This document shows, piece by piece, positions 1-11,854 of a stretch of DNA of 64,000 nucleotides. The notes beneath the pieces were generated by a model. That model was not told the origin of the DNA. It saw only the letters and a list, made by a program, of their open reading frames with translations, and made no database searches. Within the stretch, counting starts at the first letter, position 1; every line of letters begins with the position of its first letter. Both the position numbers and the translations under genes were made by a program. Source of the stretch: Bathynomus jamesi. Taxonomy: Eukaryota > Arthropoda > Malacostraca > Isopoda > Cirolanidae. Location of the stretch: the NCBI GenBank assembly GCA_023014485.1, contig JAJOZX010006148.1, positions 62,001 to 126,000 on the forward strand, in the 5' to 3' direction.

Positions 1-483
1 TTGGATATGCCCCCCCCAAAACATAATAATAATAATAAGCTTTATTAAAAACAGCAAACGAAGGTATTCGCATGTTCAAGATATCAAAATATGTCCTCAT
101 TCATTATCTAGATACGGGATGGCTAACTTCATGCTCGCGGGCCAGTTTCTTACCTAGATTATAGTCTGGGGGCCGAAACTATATGACCGGGTAATGTATG
201 TATGTTTAGAATTTGTGACACGAAATATAAAAAAAACACAAACTATTTTAAAAGTCAGAAATACTAAATAACACTAGCCCGCAGGCTGCCAGTTGGCCAT
301 CTTTGATGTAGATAGTGTTGTAATCTTTCGAAATTGGTGAAAACATCAAGTTCCCGGGAAGTTATGCCGTTACTTCATACTTAATTCTTTGTTTAAAGGT
401 TCTCAATCTTTAGCTGTAATTGCAGTCATTAGATTTAGTCATTTTCCATAGGTAAAAACCTAATGCTATAAAATCGAGTGACC
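1..483. other. Gene-free stretch with a LINE-like 3' tail near its left edge
   Basis: No coding sequence is supported. At about 27-52 the minus strand reads AATAAAGCTTATTATTATT, the same tail (polyadenylation signal, AGCTT, then ATT repeats) as at 3131-3172 and 8101-8157, so this is probably the 3' end of a minus-strand retroposon. The rest is AT-rich and unremarkable. Confidence 0.5.
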
Positions 484-2175
<1,692 letters not shown>

Positions 2176-2941
2176 CAGGGTGTCCCATAAGTCCGGCATC
2201 ATAGGAAAAATAATAAAAAAAGGCAAAACAAAAGCTTTTATTTACAGAACGTGCTCAATTTGTCCACCATTGTTTTCAATACACAAATTCAGACGTGATA
2301 CCCTGTCAGCAAGCACACGGTGAATGATGTCAGGAGTAATGGTGTTACATGCCCTAATAATGCGCTGCCACAAATGTTCAACACTCCTAATTTTCTCTGC
2401 GTATACCAGCGCTTTCAAGTAGCCCCAGAGATAAAAATCTAGTGGCGTGAGATCCGGGCTTCTAGCTGGCCATTCCACAGGCCCTCGACGTCCTATCCAA
2501 TAACCAGGGAATTGTTGGTACAGGTATTCCCTTACTTGGGTGCTGTAATGTGCAGGAGCGCCGTCTTGCTGGAACCATGTTGGGAAATTTCCTTCTTCGT
2601 TCAAGACACTGGGAAATGCTTCTTCCTTGAGCATACGTAGGTAGGTGCCTCCAGTGACATGTTCATCGAAAAAGAGGGGGCCTATGATGCGATCCTTCCA
2701 AATGCCACACCATACCATCACCCAAGATGCACCTTGTTCCTTTGAAGAGGTATACCAGTGATAGTTGTTTTGAGACCAGTAGCAGGTGTTCTGTCGATTT
2801 ACCTCACCATTTCCATAAAAAACAGCCTCGTCACTGAACAGAATGGTGGACGGGAAATTGGCATCCCGAGCATAAATTATGGTTTGTAGAAATAGAAAAA
2901 TATGAATTTCTCCTATGATGCTGGACTTATGGGACACCCTG
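2176..2941 (-). mobile_element. Internally deleted mariner-like element, DD41D type (copy 1)
   Basis: The termini are CAGGGTGTCCCATAAGTCCG on the left and its near-perfect inverse on the right, flanked by TA on both sides. At 766 bp it is about half the length of a complete element. On the minus strand the right TIR runs almost directly into the catalytic core, so the helix-turn-helix part is gone. The copy at 40822-41576 has the same deletion junction. Confidence 0.9.
2242..2937 (-). pseudogene. Mariner-like transposase, catalytic domain only
   Basis: This open frame starts inside the TIR and soon enters the DDD catalytic domain. It shows FSDEAVF (first aspartate), VNRQNTCYWS, a block with VWCGIW, WFQQDGAPAH (second aspartate) and ARSPDLTPLDFYLWGY (third). 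I count 41 residues between the second and third catalytic aspartates, so DD41D. The family ending GGQIEHVL is intact. No stop interrupts these 231 codons, but the DNA-binding N-terminus (normally 100 or more residues) is missing, so the product could not bind TIRs. Tc1/mariner transposases cut and paste at TA dinucleotides. The start codon lies in the TIR and is probably not a genuine start. Confidence 0.88.
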
Positions 2942-3884
2942 TATATATATACAGTATGTGTATATATACTAGAATGCGCGTGATTGAGAGTGGGATGGGC
3001 AGGTGCGTTACTAAAACCTTCCCTGATTCTCTCTTAATGTGTGTACTAAATTTAGTGCAAATTACCCAAGTCGTTTGGGCGTGTATAAATGAATATCAAA
3101 CACTAAACATCAGACAGATATCATCATCCCATATGATAATAATAAGCTTTATTGGCAGGATATAAATCCCATAAAATAGGACAATATTCTTGAAGGTAAT
3201 AAACGATAAAATAAATTAAACAAAATTAAATTTTAAAAACTAAAAATTATGACAAAAAGAGAAATGAAAAAATAAGACACTTTAATACTGAAACAAGTAA
3301 TAATAAAAACTATCCACTGCTAAGTCTACAAAAAGAAAAAAAAAAAAAAAAGAAAAAGTACACGTAGCGACAATACCAACATACTGTGTGTATATATATA
3401 TATGGTAATAATGATAATGATGATAATGATAATGACAATGATAATGTTCATTGTCAGGAGACAGATTTCATGAAATAAAAAGATACAATATCCATTAAGC
3501 AACGGTGTGTCGCGGAAGGTTAAAATGATAGGAATCTACTTGATATTGAGAAGGGTGCATTTGTGTTACATAAACTTGAGGTGCATCTTGCTCCCGATGA
3601 ATCATGCACCATAACCTATAAGGCCAGAGTGTCTGCAATGCAAACTAACGACGCAATCAAAAAAATAATTAGGAACTCGACCGCTCATTGAATTATATTA
3701 ACACAAAGCATTGTTTCTTCCAGTGGTGAAGAACCACGTACTGAAAGCCTCGTTAGTATGTCGACCCTCTTTGTGCTTGGCAGTGATGCTCTGAGCTACT
3801 CCTACCCTGCATGGGTGTATGGTGAAGAGTGAAGCCTTTATTCTACATGTGATTTCATCTTCAAAATGTGTGTCAAAAACATTG

Positions 3885-3886
<2 letters not shown>
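2942..3886. repeat. AT-rich spacer with a retroposon 3' tail and imperfect (GATAAT)n
   Basis: Positions 3131-3172 repeat the sequence seen at 8114-8157: on the minus strand TTATGGGATTTATATCC, a CCAATAAAGCTTAT polyadenylation-like segment and (ATT)n. This is best read as the 3' end of a minus-strand LINE or SINE. An imperfect GATAATGAT run lies at 3405-3445. No gene is supported elsewhere. Confidence 0.5.

Positions 3887-3919
<33 letters not shown>
3887..3919. repeat. (TA)n microsatellite
   Basis: About 16 TA units directly before the LINE 3'-end fragment at 3920. Confidence 0.9.
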
Positions 3920-3922
<3 letters not shown>

Positions 3923-4095
3923 CAGAACAATACCCAATGAGCCGGGCGTACCTGGCTATGTGAGGTGGAGAGCACAAGAAACCAACTCACTACTTCACCA
4001 GGCCAACTCGAGAGGAGGGGCGACAAGCTTGACCTTCGCGAAATAAGGAATCATCGCGCGGAACCTTTGTAAGGTTGTAAGGTAAGGTATATATA
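3920..4095 (+). pseudogene. LINE 3'-end fragment (family B)
   Basis: Only the last part of a LINE polymerase survives, with PNEPGVPGYVRWRAQE and SLLHQANSRGGATSLTF followed by a stop at about 4044. The same ending occurs at 35306-35419 and about 39200-39310. The 3' UTR contains AGCTTGACCTTCG at 4026-4038, a tail motif shared with the SINEs at 40311 and 41611. The fragment is extremely 5'-truncated and non-functional. Confidence 0.8.
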
Positions 4096-4097
4096 TA

Positions 4098-4246
4098 TGG
4101 GATGAATTTCACAATAAAACACGTGAAATTAATAAATGCTGCAAACCCACAAGGAAAAAGAAAAACGATTCCAAGGCCTTTCGTGTAGCTTTGAATACAC
4201 GAAAGGCCTTGGAATCGTTTTTCTTTTTCCTTGTGGATTTGCAGCA
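4098..4246. repeat. Hairpin repeat between TA tracts with hammerhead-type core sequence (copy 1)
   Basis: A short leader (GGGATGAATTTCACAA, then ACACGTGAAAT) precedes a nearly perfect palindrome from about 4137 to 4246, with arms of about 50 bp around a GCTTTGA loop. Each arm carries CACGAAAGGCCTTGGAAT (right arm at about 4198-4215), which looks like the second half of a minimal type I hammerhead ribozyme: CGAAA, a GGCC helix III, UU and helix I. The CUGAUGA half is absent. Sister copies lie at 19820-20018 and 47883-48059. Confidence 0.75.
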
Positions 4247-4529
4247 TATATATATATATATATAAAATACTTCGTTAGACTGAATGTCAGCTCTCAATAC
4301 ATGTGTGATTTTGAAAAAGATTTATTTTCATTTTTCGCTGATATATACCCGAATACATACAGTTCGTATTAAACTTTATGAAACTTTAGAAAACTAAAAA
4401 ATATACTTTATCATTCCTTGCCTTCAGCAAAGCAGGCATCAAAGGCCTTAAACTTGCTCGGCTGTTATCGTATTATTTCTCTCTTTCGCCAATTTACCAA
4501 AGAAAAAGTATGTTGCCTATAGGTGCATG

Positions 4530-4531
<2 letters not shown>

Positions 4532-4576
<45 letters not shown>
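4532..4576. repeat. (TA)n microsatellite
   Basis: About 22 uninterrupted AT units. Confidence 0.95.
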
Positions 4577-4577
<1 letters not shown>

Positions 4578-6140
4578 CATTGAGAGTAGTTGTTTTTAGA
4601 ATGCATAAAAGACTCTTTTCCCTAACTTTTCAGGACTCTCGTTACTCTCGTTACGTTTCATTCTCAATGGATATTTTAGAGTTTTTCTTTGGCAGTACCT
4701 GAGCAAGAATGTATAAGAAGACTTATCAGACTTTGTATTTGTTGAATGTATTTGTTGATATACGCGTTCGTGTATGTTTGCGTGTGTGTGTGTGTGTGTA
4801 CGTATTACTGTAACAATGTATTTTATCAGTTCTTTATGATATGCACCAAACATTAAATATATAGAATAGATGCGAGAGTTGAATGCCAGCGAAAGATCTG
4901 ATCGATATAATTTGCATATTTCAAATGTTTTATTCACACTATATAATACTGCTTATGTTCAGTAGTATGTTGAATAAATGACTATTGAAGGTATTCGTTA
5001 AATATTTAAAAAATCATTCCATTATTTTTATCACTGCATTAAAGCAATGGTAATAAACATATTTCAAAGCATAAAACACCCTCTTTCTGAATTGGCTTTG
5101 AAGTACCATTTCAGTTGGCGCTTAGAAACACGAACGCGCGCAATTATGAGTGAAAAAACACATAGTGACTCTCCCCTTCTCCGTGATAACGGTTAAATGT
5201 ACTTTAAAGCAAACGAATCCAACAATGATAGCACTGAAAACCCGCTCCATTATGCATCTATCTACCAATTCAAGCTGCACCCGCGTGTATACGTTAATTA
5301 AATGGCGACTGATCAGTTTCTATGTACCTATTATGGGCTCGTTAAAACCGATTTACGATTTATTCTCTACGTGCGAATCTTACCTATAAAAATTTATTAC
5401 ATAAATTAAATTGTTAAATGTTTAAAATAAGCGAAAGAAATTAACCAGAATAAATTATTTTTCTCGTATAAAACTGCGAAGAATTGGAACGCTTCTAGTT
5501 AATATAATTTTAAAAGCAGAACAGAAGCAGAAAACAAAACTATGATCATGATTCCTTCATGCTTGATTGTCGCACTGATTAGTTTCATATAGATAATATA
5601 GCTAAAATAACTGACCAAACGCTTTTAAAACTTTCTGGTAGGCAACCAGACAAGGTGAGGTTAGCATTCTACGGGAGAAACTTATAAAGGTAAAACGCCC
5701 GTAAACTATACATTATCAGTCCCTTTACCGTAATTATTATATTTAAATCCTTAACTGGTAAGCCTAAAGACCAACAGGGCTTGGAAGTTGTAACTCAATT
5801 CAGTACTTAAGATAGGTATTTGTATTTTACAATTTGGGTTTGACGGTACATAAACTTACAATACACCAACAATATTTTCGACTTTTTTATTGTTCATCAA
5901 TAACACTGAAGAACCTTACAACCTGTTTACCCAATAAATACCTGACAATAAATGACAGTAAATGACAATAAATGACAATAAAAACTAACCGATTTCATAA
6001 AAAATTATTTAATCTAACTTACTTTTGCCAAACTGTACAAAACCAGGTGAAATGTTTTACCTGACTCCCAATTTCAAAATTTGAAAACCAAAATCTTTTT
6101 GACATAAACATTCACGAATCTCGCGGAATATGGGGCGGGT
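4577..6140. other. AT-rich stretch with no recognised gene
   Basis: Small open frames here show no motif or codon structure. A short imperfect tandem of AATGACAATAA units lies at about 5939-5985. Nothing else stands out. Confidence 0.5.
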
Positions 6141-6254
6141 ATGAGGTATGGGGCAATTACAGTTAAAAAATAATTGATTACAATTACAATTACTTTACAT
6201 ATGCTCAATTACAATTACTGCAGTTGGCAAATGTAATTGATTGCAATTATAATT

Positions 6255-6763
6255 GGATCAATCCCAGAATAGGCACCTGAAATCATTTTTAGGTGCTTAA
6301 TCTGGGATTGAGGCAAACACAGGTGCTTAATCTGGGATTGAGGAGAAAAAAATATAAACAGTTTTTAGAGATATAATTTCATTGTTTTTATCAATATTTG
6401 AAAAAATCAACTCTAACCTAACCTAACCTAACCTAACCTTTTGCTATATCTTCTGCTTTTTTGGTTAGTTTTGCTATTCTTACCAGTTTGATTTTTACCT
6501 GATTTTCACATTTAATATTTTATTAATAATATTATTCGATTTCTATTTCAGAAATAATTTTCTTTATTCATTAAACCACTTTAAACCTTTTATAACTTTG
6601 CCTTTATTACATTTGTAATAAACTTTGTATAAACAATAAATTTTGTAATCATCAGGTTTTTTTTATTTAATTCCTTGCAAGGTGCCTATTCTGGGATTGA
6701 GGTTGAACGCAGGTGCTTCATCTGGGATTGAGGTACATCAGGTGCCTATTCTGGGATTGACCC
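6255..6763. mobile_element. MITE with GGATC-type TIRs, 8-bp target duplication and iterated subterminal units
   Basis: The left end GGATCAATCCCAGAATAGGC is inverted at the right end with one mismatch over 26 bp (left GGATC, right reads GGGTC). Exact 8-bp direct repeats TTATAATT flank it at 6247-6254 and 6764-6771. TIR-like units AGGTGCTTAATCTGGGATTG recur at about 6291, 6321, 6680 and 6711. It has no coding capacity. The 8-bp duplication excludes Tc1/mariner; hAT, P or Merlin-like mobilisation is possible. Confidence 0.85.
6413..6438. repeat. Short interstitial telomere-type repeat (CTAAC)5
   Basis: About five units of CCTAA, equal to TTAGG on the other strand, the telomere repeat of most arthropods. 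It lies inside the MITE at 6255-6763, so it need not mark a chromosome end. Confidence 0.8.
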
Positions 6764-7172
6764 TTATAATTACATTGAAAAGTAATTAATTTCAGTTACA
6801 ATTACTTTTCGTAGAAACACCGAATATAAAACGAAAGGAAAGGAAAGCAGTCTACCATTAATTTACAACCTTTAACTTTTTATTTCCATACCCATACCCA
6901 CAGTGTGAATATTATTCTATTTTAACACATATTTAAATCACACTCCAATTAGCAGTTAATGTAATATCAGGTGAATTGTTCAATGTTCATTAGGTTCATT
7001 CTCATTGTCACTGTGAATGTAATTGATTTCATTTACAATTACATTTTTAGTTAGTCAATTAGAATTACAATTACATTTTGAGTTAGTCGACTACAATTAC
7101 GCAGAAATTACTCGAAAAAGTTAAATCAATTACAATTAATTACAACTACAAATTACAATTACCCGATGCCTC

Positions 7173-8100
7173 GAAATAAGAAGCTTCCTCCGCATGTAAT
7201 ATTTGATCACGTATAACATAGAAAAAATAATTATATCACAATTAACGCGTTAAATTAGAAATTTACAGTTTAATATATTTAATACGTTCATAGGTTTATG
7301 AAAGGAAATCATCAGAGAATCAAATTTCAATTCCATAAAATAGCAATAATAACCCGTCAAAGTCTCCCTTAAAAAACGTTCTGACAACAATAATTTAAGT
7401 GCTTTATGAGCTCACCGATTCGTAATCCTATTGTGATAATAACGTCGAGTTTGCAAGCAAATCTCAATTTAATTTTCAGTAATGGAGAATAATTTTATAT
7501 TGCTTTGTCAACTGCATTCCTCGTCTACAGTCATTAATGTCGAGAGTGGTTCGACAGTTCGACTCGTTTATTTGCTTTAGGGAAGAATAAAAGAGTTAAT
7601 GGGTAAGGGAAAGGTAGAAAGGTGGAGGGAGAGGGAGAGAGAGAGAGAGAGAGAGAGAATGTATGTATGTGTCCCATACAGGGAGAGTCGCATACGGACA
7701 GAAAGATCAATAAGCAAAGAGATATTACTAATGAGATAAAACTTCAGAATCAAATAGAATAACATGAATGTATTAAGGGGAAACGTGGAAAACAAAACCG
7801 GTAAATAAAGTGTAATAAACCTATGGACAACTTCGTTCACTCTGTCTCTTAACTTCAGTTTCCCCAAGAACCGGAAAGGCGCCTTAGTTGAGATATTGTA
7901 ACTAACGAACGGATTGTCTACATTCTAAAGGCTAAATATTTCGTATCAAACTAGAAACATTTAAAATTAGGAAAATAGAATTTCAGATAATTATTTTGTC
8001 ATTTTAAGCGTTTCGTATGGTACGAAATGTTTAGCCAAATATCAACCTTACTTTACAGAGTATTAGTGTACCTTAAAAATTATATAAATATACAAGTATA
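7173..8100. other. Spacer without recognised gene; short (GA)n
   Basis: AT-rich sequence with a (GA)n run at about 7630-7658. The minus-strand frame over 7577-7867 is partly made of this repeat and has no recognisable motif. Confidence 0.5.
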
Positions 8101-8157
8101 TGATAATAATAACAATGATAATGATAAGCTTTATTGGTAGGATATAAATCCCATAAC
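8101..8157 (-). repeat. Retroposon 3' tail (AATAAAGCTTATC plus microsatellite)
   Basis: The minus strand reads TTATGGGATTTATATCC, then CCAATAAAGCTTATCATT and ATT/ATC repeats. It matches 3131-3172 closely and 27-52 in part. This architecture is typical of LINE 3' ends that end in a microsatellite. Confidence 0.6.
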
Positions 8158-8220
8158 ATATATTTGTGATTCGTTCTTTGAACCCTTTCTTGGTTTGGTT
8201 ACAAATAACAAAGAGGTCCT

Positions 8221-8316
8221 TTAACCCTTTACCGCTCATAAGGACAAATTTACAACCTTTCAAATACACGCATTCATAACTTAACCCTACAAAATATTTG
8301 AGCAGTAAAGGGTTAA
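8221..8316. mobile_element. piggyBac-like MITE
   Basis: TTAA flanks both sides (8221-8224 and 8313-8316). The 14-bp TIRs CCCTTTACCGCTCA and, inverted, CCCTTTACTGCTCA differ at one base. TTAA target duplication with CCC/GGG ends is the piggyBac signature. The 88-bp interior cannot code. Its internal sequence recurs in inverse orientation at about 26385-26481. Confidence 0.8.
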
Positions 8317-8399
8317 AGATTTGTTTCTTTAGTTGGTAACCTTCAAATTTAATTCCAAATACATATTAAAAAATCTAAACTGCAGTTATTATCAGCATC

Positions 8400-8485
8400 A
8401 TTAAGGTTCGAACCCCCGACCTCAGCGCCTTTACTATGCTATAGGAAAATGGTGTTACCCGCTGAGCTACGAACGCTGCCTAAAT
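8400..8485 (-). repeat. tRNA-like sequence, probably a SINE head or tRNA pseudogene
   Basis: The minus strand contains an A-box-like TAGCTCAGCGGGTA and a B-box-like GGTTCGAACC about 50 nt downstream. T-arm pairing is poor and I cannot pair an acceptor stem, so a functional tRNA is unlikely. Confidence 0.5.
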
Positions 8486-8796
8486 TTATTCTAAGTTTCT
8501 GCGTATAGTTAAACACGATAATGTAAGTTCGCCTTAGCTATTATAACCTACACATATAATTTTAAAGTTTACTTCATAAAGAAAAAATAACCAATAACTT
8601 TTGCATAAAATAAAGGCAGACTAAGAAAAAAAATACTCAAATTGAACTAAAAATGAATGTTCAAATCATCAATCAATAATTTTTGTATGAATAATATGAA
8701 GTTTATGAACTTTGCATATTGTCGCTTCTTGCAATAACTCGCATGAAATGTCCCCTTTTATTATTCTCAACGTATTAACTATTCAAATTTCCAGGC

Positions 8797-8798
<2 letters not shown>

Positions 8799-8831
<33 letters not shown>
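8799..8831. repeat. (TA)n microsatellite
   Basis: About 16 AT units. Confidence 0.9.
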
Positions 8832-8833
<2 letters not shown>

Positions 8834-9368
8834 GGCCTCAATGCAAATAATTCTAGCCTTGAGGATGGTTAATAAACTATATACGATATTAACCTTAATT
8901 CCTTATGCATACTAATTTTCCCACTGGCTCGAAAGTATAGACCGACCGTTACCCAAAATTTATTATTACAATTTTCAAGTAAAATACTATTTAAGTTATT
9001 TCATTAAAGTCTAACTTTCTTATATTAATTATGCATTCAAATTTAAGTTTCTTATTAACTTTGCATAAGGGTGAAAATTTAGGTTGTTCGTTAATTGGCA
9101 TCCGGTTTTGCGGAAGCCATTTTGAGGTGTTCTCAAAATTAATTAAAGAAGCAAATTTTATGTTGCAGAAAATTTTCATAAAATTAAAAATTAAACACCA
9201 GTTGTTGTTGTTGTTGTTGCTAAATTCTCGAGACGAAAAAGCACCGAGTGACGAAACCATCGAAACCTAATCTAACACAAATTAACCTAAGCTAATCTCA
9301 GAGGTTAAATTAGGTTAAATTAAATCCCACTGATTTACTTTTTCGACAACCTGGATACGTTGATCTTC
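8832..9368. other. AT-rich spacer
   Basis: No supported gene. The overlapping frames on both strands around 8991-9270 lack recognisable motifs; a (GTT)n run lies at about 9200-9220. Confidence 0.4.
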
Positions 9369-9571
9369 GGATGACCTGAAGATCAGGGCCCCCAGCCTTC
9401 TTTAGTTAGCCTTATAAGGCTAACTAACGAAAATATCACGACTAAACCTAACCAATCGTTAGATCAACTGTACGCCCTTGACGATTGGTTCGGTTAAGTC
9501 GTGATATTTTCGTTAGTTAGCCTTATAAGGCTAACTAACGAAGGCTGGGGGCCCTGATCTTCAGGTGATCC
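9369..9571. mobile_element. Palindromic MITE (GGATCACCTGAAGATC family, copy 1)
   Basis: The 203-bp element is an inverted repeat almost throughout. Its ends read GGATGACCTGAAGATCAGGG and the inverse of GGATCACCTGAAGATCAGGG. Each arm contains the perfect palindrome AGTTAGCCTTATAAGGCTAA plus CT, followed by GAAAATATCACGAC. The flanking octamers TGATCTTC and TAATCTTA match at six of eight positions. Relatives are at 12108 and 37887, with partial copies at about 31483 and 37168. Confidence 0.85.
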
Positions 9572-10210
9572 TAATCTTATTTTCATTTCGAGGAATTGGT
9601 GTTTTTTATTTTAGTTATTGCAAAAACTGAACAATTTCATGCACTACTAAAAACTTCGCGTTATCCGTGGCTATTACGAGCAAACGCCATTTCCTCGAAA
9701 TGAAAAATCAATGAAAGGAAAATAGTTGAAAGATCAAATTATCGACATCTAGTTCAGTCTTACATGTTAATAGGTTAGATTAACTCAATTGAAAAAAAGT
9801 CAGGCTACGTCGTGACCACGCACAACCACGCTTCTCATTCAATCAGCAAAGTTAAAAAAAGTTGTCTTTTCAGTAGTTGAATTGGTAACCATCCTCCGTA
9901 TTTAGATGATATAACGACTCCATAGATGGCTTGGATCCCACGTAAAGCTGTAGGTCTAACGGGCCGCCCTTACCCCGGGCCCTATATGCTCTATATACTA
10001 TTTAGATCCTGAATAAAGTTTACAAAAATCAGTGCTGTTTGTATTTTTTTTTACTTTGGTTGAAATAACTTAAATATGTAATGATAATTAGTGAAAACAT
10101 TAAAGGGTTTTTCGAAAACTTCCATTAAGGAAAATTGGTAAACGGTGCCCGGGCCCCCTGTGGCATAACTTGATCCGACCAATTCAAAACTTTCAAAATG
10201 CCCCTGGGTC
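9572..10210. other. Spacer with a short SINE-like fragment
   Basis: No gene. Around 9930-9970, GGATCCCACGTAAAGCTGTAGGTCTAA resembles the part of the 40.3-kb SINE just after its second B box (ATTCCACGTTAAACTGTAGG), so it is likely a SINE fragment. Confidence 0.4.
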
Positions 10211-10789
10211 CAGGGCCGGATTAACCATTAGGCTAATAAAGCTGTAGTCTTAGGCCCTCATACTTTTTAGGCCCTCGAATTTAGGCCCTAATTTTTATAT
10301 CATAAACCCTAAATCTTTGTCACAAGGTTGGTTAAGTAATATCATATATAACTGCAAAATTATATCTTCAGAGGTAGAAAATAAGAGGTTTTTTAGTTTT
10401 AGTTAAGGTTTTTTTTAATGTCGTTATATCTGATGGTGTATTATTGTCGAGATGTATGTATGATTTTCATCCATTTTTGTATGATTGGTTTCAAAGGGTT
10501 AATCTGTTTCCGAAATTGTTTGTTTTTCAGATGTTAGGACTTTCAGCCTGTGTAATGATCATTCAACATGTCGAAGAAAGGGGAATGTTTTGTTTGATGT
10601 CACAGTTTAAGGCCAGGAAGGAAGAAATCGTTCTCTATTTGAATTGTAGGCTGTTTTTGTTGTGTTTGCTTTTTGTTTAATGTAGGCCCTACATGAGTTT
10701 GATTTTTCTTAGTTGTTAAATTTGGATAAATATGCATTTATATTCGTTTGAAGATTTATGAATTATATACAATATATAGTACATATATA

Positions 10790-11204
10790 CAGGGTGGGCC
10801 GTAAGTTTCCATACATAGGAAAAATTAAACGTTTGTTTTTATGTTTCAGATACCCTAAGAATATGCGTTTCCGGATGCTTGGATTGGTCGGCGTGGTCCT
10901 GTGGAGTGGCCTCCCAGATCCCCAGATCTCACCCCCTTGATTTCTATCTTTGGGGGCACTTGAAGGCCATGGTGTATCAGGAAAAGATACGAGACATAAA
11001 TCATCTAAAGGAACGTATCACCAACACGCCATTACAAGCATAACGTCAACTGTGCTAATGCGTGTTCATCAACAGTGGGGAACACGTATTGAAATGTGTT
11101 TTCAAAACAATGGCAACCATGTAGAGCATATTATATAAATAAAAATGGTTGTCCATAAAAAAATGTTTATTTTTCCTATGTATGGAAACTTACGGCCCAC
11201 CCTG
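10790..11204 (+). mobile_element. Deleted mariner-like element nested in the hAT-like element
   Basis: TIRs CAGGGTGGGCCGTAAGTTTC and its inverse extend for at least 36 bp. At 415 bp it keeps only the two ends and the last part of the transposase gene. TA is present at both insertion junctions. Confidence 0.85.
10870..11138 (+). pseudogene. Mariner-like transposase C-terminal remnant
   Basis: With frameshifts allowed, the strand reads a block around the third catalytic aspartate (tccccagatctcacccccttg, then DFYLWGHLKAMVYQEKIR) and then a C-terminus ending NNGNHVEHII before a stop at 11136-11138. The first two aspartates and the DNA-binding region are deleted. The ending matches the IEHVL/FEHFL type endings of the other mariner-like copies in the window. 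It is inactive. Confidence 0.75.
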
Positions 11205-11264
11205 TACGTATAGGCCCTTCCCTCTTATTAGCCTTAGACCCCTCACAACCTTAATCCGACCCTG

Positions 11265-11846
11265 TGTAGGTCCCCTCCGTCACATGACTTTTGCCATTAC
11301 GAAGGAGGTTAAACAACCCAAATATTACTAGTATTATTAGGTCTAGTTAGGTTAAGGTAGGTTAGTTCAAGTTAGGCTAAAAGAGGCCTCGGTATTTCGT
11401 TTTTCTAACTATTTTTCAGGTCGAGGAACTTTGAAGTTCCGAAAAAACGTCAGTAAGCTCAATATCATCACAATATTAAACCTTGGATGGACGTCCGATA
11501 TAAATGTGTCCTCCGGAGAAGCAAGAGAGTGTGGCCATAACAAATTATAGGCCGACAGTTAAGAGTTAAATGTCACTTTCGCTTACAAATTAATTAAATT
11601 CATCAAATGATCTCACTGAGTACCGAAGCAAGCTGGGAGGCCAATACAAACCTTTTATAAATAAGTAAATAATTCACAGATGAAAAACAACATACGATAA
11701 AGTTTATAATTTACCCTTATGTTAAATTACGTTGCATAATATGTTGAAGGATAGGACCTGAAATGCTCAGAAACCTGAGGGCGATCCAATAATTAATTAA
11801 ATGAACTCATATTGGTTCGGCCTTTTCGTCCTACAGACGACGATAA
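11265..11846. other. Spacer with no recognised feature
   Basis: Ordinary AT-rich sequence, with a short GGTTAGGTTAAGG-like stretch at about 11340-11375. No gene or repeat boundary is supported. Confidence 0.4.
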
Positions 11847-11854
11847 GAACTAAA

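Larger units (their letters stand above)
6141..7172. mobile_element. hAT-like nonautonomous element built of ATTACAATTAC units (outer element)
   Basis: The left end reads GAGGTATGGGGCAATTAC and the right end, inverted, reads GAGGCATCGGGTAATTGT, so the termini are imperfect inverted repeats. The interior is rich in iterated TAATTGTAATTG units in both orientations, densest near the two ends. A separate 509-bp element (6255-6763) sits inside. I could not settle the target duplication. The superfamily is a guess from general appearance. Confidence 0.5.
10211..11264. mobile_element. hAT-like nonautonomous element with a mariner insertion
   Basis: Left end CAGGGCCGGATTAACC; the right end inverted reads CAGGGTCGGATTAAGG. 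The flanking octamers CCTGGGTC and TGTAGGTC match at five positions, consistent with an old 8-bp duplication. The interior has repeated TTAGGCCCT-type words and no coding sequence of its own. A 415-bp mariner-like element occupies 10790-11204. Confidence 0.65.

Noticed and set aside
5150..5389. Possible small host gene (79 codons)
   Set aside because: No recognisable motif, no upstream or downstream gene signals, and such length is expected by chance in 64 kb.
6413..6438. Chromosome end
   Set aside because: Only five units, inside a MITE with a target duplication, and ordinary sequence continues on both sides.
8400..8485. Functional tRNA gene on the minus strand
   Set aside because: A and B boxes are present but the arms do not pair well and no acceptor stem is seen; SINE or pseudogene is more likely.
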